Shown here: positions 1-7,864 of the stretch, one piece after another
Layout: every line of letters starts with the position of its first letter
How positions within the stretch are numbered: position 1 is the stretch's first letter
Assembly: GCA_003150175.1 (NCBI GenBank)
Contig: QAKZ01000041.1
Location: 1 to 30,509, forward strand
Origin: Coriobacteriia bacterium
Lineage (GTDB): Bacteria; Actinomycetota; Coriobacteriia; Coriobacteriales; Atopobiaceae
Length of the DNA stretch: 30,509 nucleotides
Direction of reading: 5' to 3'
Notes under the pieces: model-generated
Database searches by the model: none
The model's input: only the letters and a program-made list of their open reading frames with translations
What the model was told of the DNA's origin: nothing
Position numbers and translations under genes: made by a program

Positions 1-2087
1 GACAGGTCGAGGACGGCCTGCGCTACCAGACCCTTATGGGCGTCACCGGCTCGGGCAAGACCTTCACCATGGCAAAGACCATCGAGGCCCTGAACCGCCC
101 CACGCTCATCATGGAGCCCAACAAGACTCTTGCCGCCCAGGTCGCGTCCGAGATGCGCGAGTTCTTCCCGAACAACGCGGTCGTGTACTTCGTCTCGTAC
201 TACGACTACTACCAGCCCGAGGCCTACGTTCCGCAGACCGACACCTATATAGAGAAGGACTCCTCCATCAACGAGGAGGTCGAGAAGCTCCGCCACCAGG
301 CCACCTCGAGCCTGCTGTCCCGCCGCGACGTGATCGTGGTCGCGTCCGTGAGCTGCATCTACGGCATCGGCAGCCCGCAGGACTACGCGGGCCTCGCGCC
401 CAACGTGAGCAAGGACGAGGCGCTCGAGCGCGACGACCTCATCAAGTCCCTCATCGACATCCAGTACGACCGCAACGACTACGACCTCAGCCGCGGCACG
501 TTCCGCGTGCGCGGGGACACCGTGGACGTGTTCCCCCCGTACGCGGAGAATCCGCTGCGCGTGAGCTTCTTTGGCGACGAGGTCGAGCTCATCGCCGAGG
601 TGGACAACGTCACGGGCGAGATCGTGCGCGAGTTCGACGCCATCCCCATCTGGCCGGCGTCCCACTACGTGACCGAGCGCCCGAAGGTCGGCCGCGCCCT
701 CAAGACCATCAGCGAGGAGCTCGAGGCCCGCGTGGCCGAGCTCAAGGCGGCGGACAAGATCCTCGAGGCCCAGCGCCTCGCGCAGCGCACCGCCTACGAC
801 CTCGAGATGCTCGAGACCATGGGCTTCTGCAACGGCATCGAGAACTACTCCCGCCACCTCGACGGCCGCAAGCCCGGCGAGCCGCCCTACACCCTCATCG
901 ACTACTTCCCGTCGGACATGCTCTGCATCATCGACGAGAGCCACGTGACGGTGCCGCAGATCCGCGGCATGCACGAGGGCGACCGCTCGAGGAAGATCAC
1001 CCTGGTCGAGCACGGGTTCCGCCTGCCGTCGGCGCTCGACAACCGCCCGCTGCGCTTCGACGAGTTCGAGGGGCGCGTGCCGCAGTTCATCTACGTGAGC
1101 GCGACGCCGGGAGACTACGAGGAGTCCGTGAGCCAGCAGCGCGTGGAGCAGATCATCCGCCCGACGGGGCTCCTGGACCCGGAGGTCGAGGTGCGCCCCA
1201 TCGAGGGCCAGATCGACGACCTCATCGACGAGATCAAGGCCACGGTGGCAAAGAAGGAGCGCGTGCTCGTGACCACGCTCACCAAGCGCATGGCCGAGGA
1301 CCTCACCGACCATCTGCTCGACGAGGGCATCCGCGTGAACTACATGCACTCCGACACCGCCACGCTCGACCGCGTGGAGATCATCCGCGATCTGCGCGAG
1401 GGCCGCATCGACGTGCTCGTGGGCATCAATCTTTTGCGAGAAGGGCTCGATATCCCCGAGGTCAGCCTCGTGGCCATCCTCGACGCGGACAAGGAAGGCT
1501 TCCTGCGCAACCGCCGCTCGCTCATCCAGACCATGGGCCGCGCCGCGCGCAACGCCAAGGGTCGCGTGGTCATGTACGCCGACGTGGTCACCGACTCCAT
1601 GCGCGTGGCCATCGACGAGACGCGCCGCCGCCGCGAGATCCAGATGGCGTACAACGCCGAGCACGGCATCGTGCCAAGGACCGTCCACAAGGCGGTCAAC
1701 GACATCAGCGCGTTCATCTCCGAGGCGGACGAGAACGTGGGCAAGCGCAAGCGAAGCCGCGGCGACGAGCTCGGCCACGGCGCGTTCTACACCGCGTCGG
1801 GGGAGGGCGCCGACGAGCAAGGGGCCCCGGAGGACCGTCATGTAATGGACCTCGATGAGCTGACGCGCCCTGAGCTCGAGGAGCTGGCGAGCGGCCTGCA
1901 GACCGAGATGTCGCGCGCCTCGGAAGAGATGGACTTCGAGCGAGCCGCCGCCGCCCGCGACCAGCTCGTGGAGGTAAAGAGCCGCCTGGAGGGCGCGAGC
2001 GCGGACGACGTGATGGCCCGCCTCAAGGCCGGCGCCCGCAAGGGCAGCGCCCACGCCACCCGCCGCCGCTGGAAACCGAAGAAATGA
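1..2087 (+). CDS. uvrB: Excinuclease ABC subunit B (UvrB), 5' end outside window
   Basis: UvrB is the damage-verifying helicase-like subunit of UvrABC nucleotide excision repair; it is loaded by UvrA and recruits UvrC. The reading frame is already open at base 3 ([11 protein letters not shown]...), so the start lies upstream of the window. Seen: Walker A GVTGSGKT immediately after the truncated start, the aromatic beta-hairpin region ([17 protein letters not shown]) used to probe DNA, a DESH helicase motif II near the middle, the C-terminal helicase lobe with [13 protein letters not shown] and QTMGRAARN, and a C-terminal UVR coiled-coil domain ([13 protein letters not shown]) that contacts UvrC. 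The stop codon TGA (2085-2087) lies inside a palindromic repeat at 2083-2115. uvrA is 14 kb downstream in the same orientation, so the two are not one operon here. Confidence 0.97.
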   Translation, partial: QVEDGLRYQTLMGVTGSGKTFTMAKTIEALNRPTLIMEPNKTLAAQVASEMREFFPNNAVVYFVSYYDYYQPEAYVPQTDTYIEKDSSINEEVEKLRHQATSSLLSRRDVIVVASVSCIYGIGSPQDYAGLAPNVSKDEALERDDLIKSLIDIQYDRNDYDLSRGTFRVRGDTVDVFPPYAENPLRVSFFGDEVELIAEVDNVTGEIVREFDAIPIWPASHYVTERPKVGRALKTISEELEARVAELKAADKILEAQRLAQRTAYDLEMLETMGFCNGIENYSRHLDGRKPGEPPYTLIDYFPSDMLCIIDESHVTVPQIRGMHEGDRSRKITLVEHGFRLPSALDNRPLRFDEFEGRVPQFIYVSATPGDYEESVSQQRVEQIIRPTGLLDPEVEVRPIEGQIDDLIDEIKATVAKKERVLVTTLTKRMAEDLTDHLLDEGIRVNYMHSDTATLDRVEIIRDLREGRIDVLVGINLLREGLDIPEVSLVAILDADKEGFLRNRRSLIQTMGRAARNAKGRVVMYADVVTDSMRVAIDETRRRREIQMAYNAEHGIVPRTVHKAVNDISAFISEADENVGKRKRSRGDELGHGAFYTASGEGADEQGAPEDRHVMDLDELTRPELEELASGLQTEMSRASEEMDFERAAAARDQLVEVKSRLEGASADDVMARLKAGARKGSAHATRRRWKPKK

Positions 2088-2115
2088 CGAAAAGGGACAG
2101 TCCCTTTTCGTCATT
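2083..2115. repeat. Perfect palindrome, copy 1 (uvrB stop/3' end)
   Basis: Two 16-base arms (core ATGACGAAAAGGGAC and its reverse complement) surround a single central A at 2099. The left arm includes the uvrB stop codon. Because the right arm contains TTTT after a GC-rich turn, the RNA could also act as a terminator-like hairpin. An identical 31-base core recurs at 23916-23946 in the same orientation, so this is a dispersed repeat (REP-like) rather than a gene-specific terminator. Confidence 0.9.
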
Positions 2116-2124
2116 GGAGCGGAT

Positions 2125-3300
2125 ATGAACATCATCGATTACCTCGGGTCGGAGTTCCAGACGCTCGACGAGCGGCCGCTCGGCGACGTGGACAGCCTCG
2201 TGCTCGCGTGCCTCTCGTACTATCGGCTCCCGCGCTCGGCGCGCGGGGCGCGGGGCGGCAAGGGCTGCGAGCTCCACAGGATGTACCGAGCCGAGTGGTT
2301 CGAGAACATGACGCGTGACCTCTGGGACCCCGAGGGGCTCATTCGCCTGCTCGCGGCGGCGATTGCCTCGCCGCGCCTGCGGGGCGTCCGGCTCTCCGAC
2401 TTCGTGGACGAGACCGATGGCGAGGCCGAGAAACAGTTCGCCGCCTGTACGCTGCGCTTCCCCTCGGGCGACGCCTACGTGAGCTTCCGCGGGACGGACA
2501 ACTCTCTCGTCGGCTGGAAAGAAGACCTCAACATGGCCTTCGAGGCCGACGTTCCTTCTCAGCGCTCGGCGGTCTCCTACCTCGAGCGCGTGGCGCTGAC
2601 GGTTCCTGGCAAGCTCTACGTCGGTGGGCACTCGAAGGGCGGAAACCTCGCGGTGTACGCGGCGATGAGCTGCTCGGTGCCGGTGTTCGAGCGTATAGAG
2701 AAGGTCTTCTCGCACGACGGGCCTGGTTTCACGGCAGAGGCGCTGGCCTCGGCCGACTTCGCCGCCCGCAGCGGCAAGGTGAGCAAAACCGTTCCGGAGT
2801 CGTCCCTCATCGGGATGATGTTCGAGCAGCAGGAGCCGTACTCGGTCGTGTGCTCGACCGCCTCGGGCTTCCTTCAACACGACCCGTTCAGCTGGGTGGT
2901 CGAGGGGACCGACTTCACCCGCGCCGACTCGGTCTCGCGTGGGGCGGCGCTGCTCGACCGCACGCTCAACCAATGGATCTCCGGCACGAGCCGCGCTGAC
3001 CGCGCAGGCTTCGTCAACGCGCTGTTCTCGATCCTCTCGGCGCCCGGGGAGGACACGTTCTCGGGCCTCAAAGGCAACCTGTCCGAGACGGTGCCCGTCA
3101 TGTTCTCTCAGTTCACGGACTTGAGCGCCGAGCAGCGGGGGTATCTGGTCCACGCCGTTTGGGGCCTCGTGAAGGCCTTCGGGCCCGATGTCGACCTCTC
3201 GGCGGTGAGCAGGGTCTTCTCCGGTCTCGGTCTCGGGGACGACTCGAACGACTCCGATGACTCGCCCTCCGGCTCTACCGGCCCGACCGATATACTTTGA
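2125..3300 (+). CDS. DUF2974 / Mbeg1-like alpha/beta-hydrolase
   Basis: A 391-residue predicted cytoplasmic alpha/beta-hydrolase of the DUF2974 (Mbeg1-like) type. Seen: SFRGTD, the oxyanion-strand style motif typical of lipase_3/DUF2974 proteins, then GGHSKGGN, a nucleophile elbow G-x-S-x-G with the likely catalytic Ser at residue 170, then SHDGPGF. No signal peptide or membrane segment is evident. Start chosen at the ATG preceded by GGAGCGG. The C-terminal tail is low complexity (DDSNDSDDSPSGSTGP) and ends in a tandem DNA duplication that includes the stop codon. Substrate is unknown; lipase or esterase activity is family-level inference only. It follows uvrB by 37 bp, the gap being mostly palindrome, so it may be co-transcribed by read-through. 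Confidence 0.85.
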   Translation: MNIIDYLGSEFQTLDERPLGDVDSLVLACLSYYRLPRSARGARGGKGCELHRMYRAEWFENMTRDLWDPEGLIRLLAAAIASPRLRGVRLSDFVDETDGEAEKQFAACTLRFPSGDAYVSFRGTDNSLVGWKEDLNMAFEADVPSQRSAVSYLERVALTVPGKLYVGGHSKGGNLAVYAAMSCSVPVFERIEKVFSHDGPGFTAEALASADFAARSGKVSKTVPESSLIGMMFEQQEPYSVVCSTASGFLQHDPFSWVVEGTDFTRADSVSRGAALLDRTLNQWISGTSRADRAGFVNALFSILSAPGEDTFSGLKGNLSETVPVMFSQFTDLSAEQRGYLVHAVWGLVKAFGPDVDLSAVSRVFSGLGLGDDSNDSDDSPSGSTGPTDIL

Positions 3301-3327
3301 TAGACTTCGATATACTTTGATAGACTT
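3288..3327 (+). repeat. 20-bp direct tandem duplication over the DUF2974 stop codon
   Basis: The unit CGATATACTTTGATAGACTT occurs twice without interruption (3288-3307 and 3308-3327). The first copy contains the in-frame TGA at 3298-3300. The two copies are identical, which suggests a recent slippage duplication. Confidence 0.95.
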
Positions 3328-3470
3328 CGCATCTACCAGGGAGAACGCGGCTCTCGTTTCCTTCTTGGCACCCGAATGCAACCGTATACCGTAATCGGCG
3401 CAATCAACGATCCCCCCTCGAGGTGCGTAGCAACTGCCGCTGCCATGGCACTATGCGCGGCGAGCAATTT

Positions 3471-3608
3471 CGCTGTGGCACGGCGCGTGACAAATAACGC
3501 CGCTGTGGCACGGGGAGTGACGAGAAACGCCGCTGTGGCATGCATATCTGTGCCACAGCGCCCATTTCTGTCACGCCCTGTGCCACAGCGCCCATTTCTG
3601 TTACGCGG
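3471..3608. repeat. Repeat array A: ~30-bp units, two forward then two reverse
   Basis: Forward units start at 3471 and 3501 (each CGCTGTGGCACGG... ending AACGC, 30 bases) and a third partial unit at 3531-3540. After an 8-base centre (3541-3548) the same unit appears reverse-complemented at 3549-3578 and 3579-3608 (TGTGCCACAGCGCCCATTTC...). The 10-base core CGCTGTGGCA pairs perfectly with TGCCACAGCG across the centre, and the pairing extends through GTGAC/GTCAC and AGAAA/TTTCT. A degenerate unit may precede it at about 3438-3470. Related units form array B at 5151-5310. Confidence 0.85.
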
Positions 3609-3679
3609 CGCGGTGCCCAGTCCTTCCGTGGCGTATTTCGCAGCGCCGTTTTCGTCACGGCGGTGTTTGCCGCCTGGGC

Positions 3680-3699
3680 CCGCGACCCTCCGGTCGCGG
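3680..3699. other. GC-rich stem-loop
   Basis: An 8-bp perfect stem (CCGCGACC / GGTCGCGG) with a CTCC loop. Outer bases GTTTGCC (3665-3671) and GGTAAAC (3702-3708) can pair with one G-T, giving a two-part hairpin. There is no U-tract, so it is not a classical terminator; function unknown. Confidence 0.5.
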
Positions 3700-3974
3700 T
3701 TGGTAAACGCGTCGACGATCGGTTTCGCACAGTGTCTTCTCTGCTTGTGGCGAGCGGTGGCACTTTCTTGGGTGGACGGTAAGCGGGCGGGTCGTCGGCT
3801 GGCTCCGGTGCGCTGCGATGCAGTCTTTCCAATGCGGCGCGCGGCCTCTGTACCTGCGAGAACACATTTTGGCGGAAGAAACCCGCAAGATAGCGGAAAG
3901 CCGTCGGTAAAATTCGAAAATTAATATTCTCCATGACCTTAACCAATACGATCGCATAACGCTACGCTGGGGCA

Positions 3975-5136
3975 ATGGAGCTTCTGCTTACACATAACAC
4001 CGCATTAGAGGCGTACCGCACCATTGGGCTGCGTGAACGTCTTTCGGAGGCGAGGCCTTGTTTCGACGCAGTGCCGCGCGGGGCCCCTTCCCTTGAGCGC
4101 GTCTCCGAGCTGGCGGGCATTCTTTCTCGATATGGATTCGAGCCGACTCGTATGGAAGCGCTCATCGGCGACGTCGCGTGCAGGCGTAGGTGGCCGCATC
4201 TGACCACCAGGATTTGCAAGAAGGAGCTGCCCGCCAAAAGCATCGCCCTGCTGGAAGGCGGCATCGCTTGCGTCTGCCCCGAGCATCTTGCGGTTCAGAT
4301 GGCGCCGCTGGTCACTGAGCTGGAGCTCCAGGTGTTGCTCTGCGAGCTGCTTGGTGTATATGCTGTTTCGCCGGCGGTCCCCGGGGGAATGCTGCAGGTT
4401 GGCGAGCCCCTTATGACCAAGGAATCCCTGCAAAAAACATCTAGAGGAGCTTGGGAGCTTCGATGGCGTCGGTCTTGTGCGCCGAGCTCTTCCGGGGGTG
4501 GCGGAGGGGCTGGCCTCGCCGATGGAGACGCGCCTTTATTTGCGATTGACTCTCCCGTTGCGTTGTGGAGGCTTTGGACTGACGGTCGATGCCGTGAATC
4601 AGCCGATTGACGTCGCAATTCTAGGAAAGAAGGGCTCGCGCAAGTCCAGGAGGCCGGACTTTATCTTCAAAAGGTGCGACGACGCCGAAAATAAAGCGAG
4701 TGCTATTTGCTCTGGGGGCTCGTTCTCGTCAAATTCCGGCGGCCCTCGTTTTGTGGCACTTGAGTATAACGGCGGAGGTCACCTGACGAGGGATCGTCAA
4801 GCGGAGGACGAGCGCAGAACCAACGAGATTCTGGCATACGGTGGCATTGAGTACCAGCTCAATAAAGATCTTTACGACGATTTGCCCTACATGGAAGACC
4901 TTGTGGAGGCGATATCCAAAGATACTGGTCGGAGGACATATCGAACAAGCGCAAAGAGGAAAGAGAAGCATCGCGCGCTGAGGCTCGCGCTCAAAGAGGA
5001 GCTCGATCGAATCGACGGCATCGAGTGGGGCGGTCGCGGCAGGGCGGACTATCGGAAGGCTGCGCTCAGCAAGCTCGCAGAGCTTGGCGTCGCCCGCGAT
5101 GACGACCTTGTGCCGGTGGATGCGTATGGGGTGTAG
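3975..5136 (+). pseudogene. Frameshifted PD-(D/E)XK / DUF559-like endonuclease-fold protein
   Basis: Two overlapping frames make one protein of about 386 residues if one base is removed. Frame 1 runs from ATG 3975 to ...MTKESLQK; at a six-A run (4432-4437) the sense continues in the next frame as HLEELGSFDGVGLVRRALPG... to the stop at 5134-5136. The C-terminal half has SPMETRLYL, then RRPDFIF and ALEYNGGGH, matching the D...ExN spacing of DUF559/PD-(D/E)XK nucleases, then a region resembling the usual D..R...L....G...Q segment. The N-terminal half (LLTHNTALEAYR..., VYAVSP) resembles AbiEi-type/Coriobacteriia 'endonuclease domain' proteins as I recall them; function is inference. The gene is less GC-rich than its neighbours and is bracketed by repeat arrays, suggesting horizontal acquisition. 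A +1 ribosomal slip or transcript slippage at the A run could restore the product; a sequencing error is also possible. Confidence 0.7.
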
Positions 5137-5150
5137 GGGGCTTCTTTTCA

Positions 5151-5310
5151 GGCGGGGCGTGGCGAGAAACGCCGCTGTGGCGCGAATGGACGTGCCACAG
5201 CGGCGATTTTTGTAGCGCGATGTGCCACAGCGGCGATTTCTGCAACACGGAGTGCCACAGCGGCGATTTCTGCAACACGGAGTGCCACGGAGGCGTTTTT
5301 TCGCATCACT
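5151..5310. repeat. Repeat array B: ~30-bp units flanking the frameshifted gene
   Basis: One forward unit (about 5151-5181, ...GAGAAACGCCGCTGTGGC) faces reverse units at about 5191-5220, 5221-5250, 5251-5280 and a degenerate one at 5281-5310. The units at 5221 and 5251 agree over 29 of 30 bases (TGCCACAGCGGCGATTTCTG core). Across the short centre CGCCGCTGTGGC pairs perfectly with GCCACAGCGGCG, a 12-bp stem. The block lies between the end of the frameshifted gene and the convergent end of the SDR gene, so it may also terminate transcription from both sides. Confidence 0.85.
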
Positions 5311-5353
5311 CCCGTCGCGTGCCCCAGCACCGCCCCGCATCGCCGGGCCCTTC

Positions 5354-6187
5354 TTACTGCGGCTGCTTGCCGATGTAGGCGAGGATACCTCCGTCGACGT
5401 AGAGGATGTGCCCGTTGACGAAGTTCGACGCGTCGCTGGCAAGAAACACCGCCGGCCCCTTGAGGTCTTCGGGCGTGCCCCAGCGGGCTGCGGGCGTCTT
5501 GCTCACGATGAACGCGTCGAAGGGGTGGCGGCTTCCGTCGGTCTGGTGCTCGCGTAGCGGCGCGGTCTGCGGCGTGGCGATGTAGCCTGGCCCGATGCCG
5601 TTGCACTGGATGTTTGCCTCGCCGAACTCGGAGCAGATGTTTTTGGTGAGCATCTTGAGCCCGCCCTTGGCGGCCGCGTAGCCCGCGATGGTCTCGCGCC
5701 CGAGCTCGCTCATCATGGAACAGACGTTGATGATCTTGCCGTGGCCCTTCTCGATCATGCCGGGGATGCAGGCCTTGCTCACGATGAACGGCGCGTTGAG
5801 GTCGGTATCGACGACGCGGCGGAAATCGGCGGCGCTCGTCTGGAGCATCGGCGTGCGCTGGATGACGCCGGCGTTGTTCACGAGGACGTCGGGCGTGGTT
5901 CCGAAATCGGACTCGATCCGCCCGATGAGCTCGGACACGGCCTCTTCGTCGGTGACGTCGCAGACGTAGCCGCGCGCATCGAGCCCCGCCGCGCGGTAGT
6001 GCTCCTGCGCCTCGGCGACCTTGTCCGCATGACGCGCGTTGAAGGCGATCCGCGCGCCCGCCTCGCCGAGCGCCTCGGCGATGGCCATGCCGATGCCGTA
6101 GGTCGCGCCGGTGACGAGGGCTAGCTTCCCGTCGAGACGGAAGCTGTTCATGCTGAAGCCGGCCGCGCCGGCGTTGTCCTTTGTCAT
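5354..6187 (-). CDS. SDR oxidoreductase, gluconate 5-dehydrogenase / KduD type
   Basis: Short-chain dehydrogenase/reductase of the cytoplasmic NAD(P)-dependent type. Using the ATG at 6187 (277 residues): nucleotide-binding TGATYGIG at 26-33, NNAG at 104-107, Ser in CSMMS near 157, and catalytic Y170-AAA-K174. The C-terminal block GPGYIATPQTAPLRE...HPFDAFIVSKTPAARWGTPEDL...YVDGGILAYIGKQP is characteristic of the IdnO/Ga5DH and KduD branch, which interconverts keto-acids such as 5-ketogluconate/gluconate or 2,5-diketo-3-deoxygluconate/KDG. The nearby kdgK and eda, which consume KDG, favour a role in feeding KDG. Neither start has a good Shine-Dalgarno; an ATG at 6151 (MNSFRLDGK, 265 residues) fits family length better and may be the real one. 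Confidence 0.85.
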   Translation of the reverse strand: MTKDNAGAAGFSMNSFRLDGKLALVTGATYGIGMAIAEALGEAGARIAFNARHADKVAEAQEHYRAAGLDARGYVCDVTDEEAVSELIGRIESDFGTTPDVLVNNAGVIQRTPMLQTSAADFRRVVDTDLNAPFIVSKACIPGMIEKGHGKIINVCSMMSELGRETIAGYAAAKGGLKMLTKNICSEFGEANIQCNGIGPGYIATPQTAPLREHQTDGSRHPFDAFIVSKTPAARWGTPEDLKGPAVFLASDASNFVNGHILYVDGGILAYIGKQPQ

Positions 6188-6625
6188 TGATTGTCCGATC
6201 TGTTGACGGTTCCCGCGTGGGGGGCGACCCATCGAAGCATAGGCCATCGGGCCGAAAAACAGCAAAGGCCGCCGGGCCCGCGGTTTTGGTTGGGAGGTAC
6301 TGGCAAGAGACTGCATGGCGTTCGTCTCGCGTCAGCCGCGGGCCTCCGGCGGCAAAGGGAAAACCGTGAATCGAGGTTGTCGCATCCGTCGGTTCAGGCT
6401 CTGGAAAGTATCCTAGCCGATTAATAAATGTCCAATCAAGCTAAGGCATTATGTCTGCACAAAACCACTACTTTTTAATTTGTAAAACAGCAGCTAGCTT
6501 AATGATATTAGTTAAGGAAGTATGAACAACGGCATAGTTGTTGCTTCGGGCTAACTTGTAACCCAGCATCGGAGCCTGGGAAGAAGCCCGCGGCTCAGTT
6601 TCCATTGTGTCGACGGCGCCGGGCC
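6188..6625. other. Intergenic stretch with a low-GC island
   Basis: 438 bases between the SDR start and the 3' end of the lacI-type gene (both on the minus strand). About 6410-6545 is conspicuously AT-rich compared with the surroundings and presumably contains the SDR promoter or a relic of foreign DNA. A small inverted repeat AACAAC/GTTGTT (6525-6530, 6537-6542) is present. No ORF with plausible composition and no tRNA-like fold was recognised. Confidence 0.5.
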
Positions 6626-7714
6626 TTAGACCGGCCGTCGAGCAGTCGACGCGCGGCGGATGATTCTTCCGGGCACCTCGATCCGCCGGGCGGGCCCGCG
6701 GTCGCCGTCGATCCGCGCCATCGCCTGGCCGAAGACCGCCCGCGCGATGGCGCCCACGTCCTGGGCCGCCGTGGTGACGCCGCCCATGAGCATGCGGTTC
6801 CACGCGTACTCGTCGAAGGTCGTCAGACGGACGCGCCTCTCGGCGTCCTCGACGAGCCCGGGGTTCGCGGCCTGCAGCGCCTCGATGAGCTGCAGGAACA
6901 CGACACCGTTGACGGCCATGAGGCCAAGCTCCCCGCGTCGCTCGCCGTCGTCGCGGCCCTTGTCGCCAACGTTGCCCCCATCGCAGCCGGCACCGCCGCC
7001 CACGAGCGAGCCGATCTGTGCCGCGGCCTTCTGGACGTCGTCCTCGAGCGCGACGACCTCCCCCTCGACGCCGACCGCGGCCACGTCGTCCGAGAAGCTC
7101 GCTGCGCGCTCGCGCCGGATGGAGCTCGCGATGCCGCTCTGCGTCAGGAGCACGATCTTCTTGCACCCGCACCCCACGAGCTCGCCGACGAGGCCGTTGA
7201 CGAGCTCGGCGTTGTTCGAGGTCACGATGTCGAGCTTGCGGTCGGCGCGCGCGAGGCCGCCGTCGAGGTCGCGGTCCAGCAAGACGACCGGGGCCTTGCG
7301 GCTCGCCTCGATGAGCGCCTCGTCGTTGCCGCCGCAGGTGTTGACCACGAGCGCGTCCGCCCCGGCGGAGAGCAGGCGCTCGACGGCTGCCGCCTCGGAG
7401 GCGGGGCCGTTGCCCGAGATGGCGGTCATGAGGGAGTAGCCCGCGCCCTCCGCCTCGCGCGAGAGCGCCTCGAGCATCGCGGAGGAGTAGGGGTTGGCGA
7501 TGTCCGCGAACACGACGCCGAGCAGCTGCGAGCGGTCGGTGCGCAGGCTCCGCGCCGCGGCGAGCGGCCGGTACCCGGTACGCTCGACGACCTCGGCGAT
7601 GCGCGCGCGGGTATCTTCCGTCATGGCGCCCGGGGTGTTGTTGAGGTAGCGGGACACGGTGGCGGCGCTCACGCCCGCCTGTTCCGCTATGTCCTTGATG
7701 CGCACGCGGGCCAT
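6626..7714 (-). CDS. LacI-family transcriptional repressor of sugar-acid genes
   Basis: A 362-residue LacI/GalR-family regulator. The N-terminal DNA-binding domain is intact: RIKDIAEQAGVSAATVSRYLN (helix-turn-helix) followed by the hinge region GYRPLAAARSLRT, then the periplasmic-binding-protein-like sensor domain (LLGVVFADIANPYSS..., DALVVNTCGGND). Start chosen at the ATG at 7714 because GGAGGCGGAA precedes it; an upstream in-frame ATG at 7759 is less well placed. The segment VGGGAGCDGGNVGDKGRDDGERRGE in the sensor domain is an unusually Gly/Asp-rich insert that lengthens the protein beyond the usual 330-345 residues. It is divergent from kdgK and a palindromic operator lies between them, so it very likely represses kdgK-eda and itself; inducer is probably KDG or a related acid (inference). 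Confidence 0.9.
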   Translation of the reverse strand: MARVRIKDIAEQAGVSAATVSRYLNNTPGAMTEDTRARIAEVVERTGYRPLAAARSLRTDRSQLLGVVFADIANPYSSAMLEALSREAEGAGYSLMTAISGNGPASEAAAVERLLSAGADALVVNTCGGNDEALIEASRKAPVVLLDRDLDGGLARADRKLDIVTSNNAELVNGLVGELVGCGCKKIVLLTQSGIASSIRRERAASFSDDVAAVGVEGEVVALEDDVQKAAAQIGSLVGGGAGCDGGNVGDKGRDDGERRGELGLMAVNGVVFLQLIEALQAANPGLVEDAERRVRLTTFDEYAWNRMLMGGVTTAAQDVGAIARAVFGQAMARIDGDRGPARRIEVPGRIIRRASTARRPV

Positions 7715-7760
7715 TTCCGCCTCCGTCCCCGTGTTTTTATCCGCCGAATCCAGAATCACG

Positions 7761-7789
7761 TTGCGATTCCCGCTTCAGTGGAGTATACA
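7761..7789 (+). promoter_or_regulatory. kdgK promoter (-35/-10)
   Basis: TTGCGA (7761-7766), 17-base spacer, TATACA (7784-7789). The predicted start of transcription near 7796 puts the operator at 7807-7831 just downstream, a roadblock/occlusion position. Confidence 0.6.
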
Positions 7790-7810
7790 ATACAAATGGA
7801 AGTTACGTAA
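7782..7810 (-). promoter_or_regulatory. lacI-type gene promoter (minus strand), overlapping kdgK promoter
   Basis: On the minus strand TTACGT (7810-7805), a 17-base spacer and TATACT (7787-7782). It shares the TATA core with the kdgK promoter and its -35 enters the operator palindrome, which would allow autoregulation. Confidence 0.5.
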
Positions 7811-7831
7811 TCGATTTCGTAAATCGATTAC
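7807..7831. promoter_or_regulatory. LacI-family operator palindrome
   Basis: Perfect 11-base arms GTAATCGATTT and AAATCGATTAC around CGT. Size and symmetry suit a LacI-family dimer, and it lies between the divergent repressor gene and kdgK. Confidence 0.8.
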
Positions 7832-7864
7832 ACAAAGGTAGATGACTACCCGGTTGGAGGAAGA

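Larger units (their letters stand above)
3301..3974. other. Intergenic accessory stretch with repeat array A
   Basis: No convincing gene was found in these 674 bases: the open frames on both strands are compositionally artefactual and mostly translate the repeats. Contents: the end of the 20-bp duplication, a weak stem GAGA/TCTC followed by a pyrimidine run near 3340-3360, array A (3471-3608), a stem-loop at 3680-3699, and an AT-richer segment (about 3905-3960) just before the next gene that probably holds its promoter, although no clear -35/-10 pair could be assigned. Confidence 0.6.

Noticed and set aside
2023..3381. 452-residue minus-strand frame opposite the DUF2974 gene
   Set aside because: Shadow frame; includes the palindrome and has biased composition.
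3471..3608. CRISPR array
   Set aside because: Periodicity is about 30 bases but whole units are repeated, there are no unique spacers, orientation flips inside the array, and no cas genes are near.
3404..3946. Minus-strand 180-residue frame over array A
   Set aside because: It translates the repeats (recurring VPQRR/VTEMGAVAQ) and has no start context or family match.
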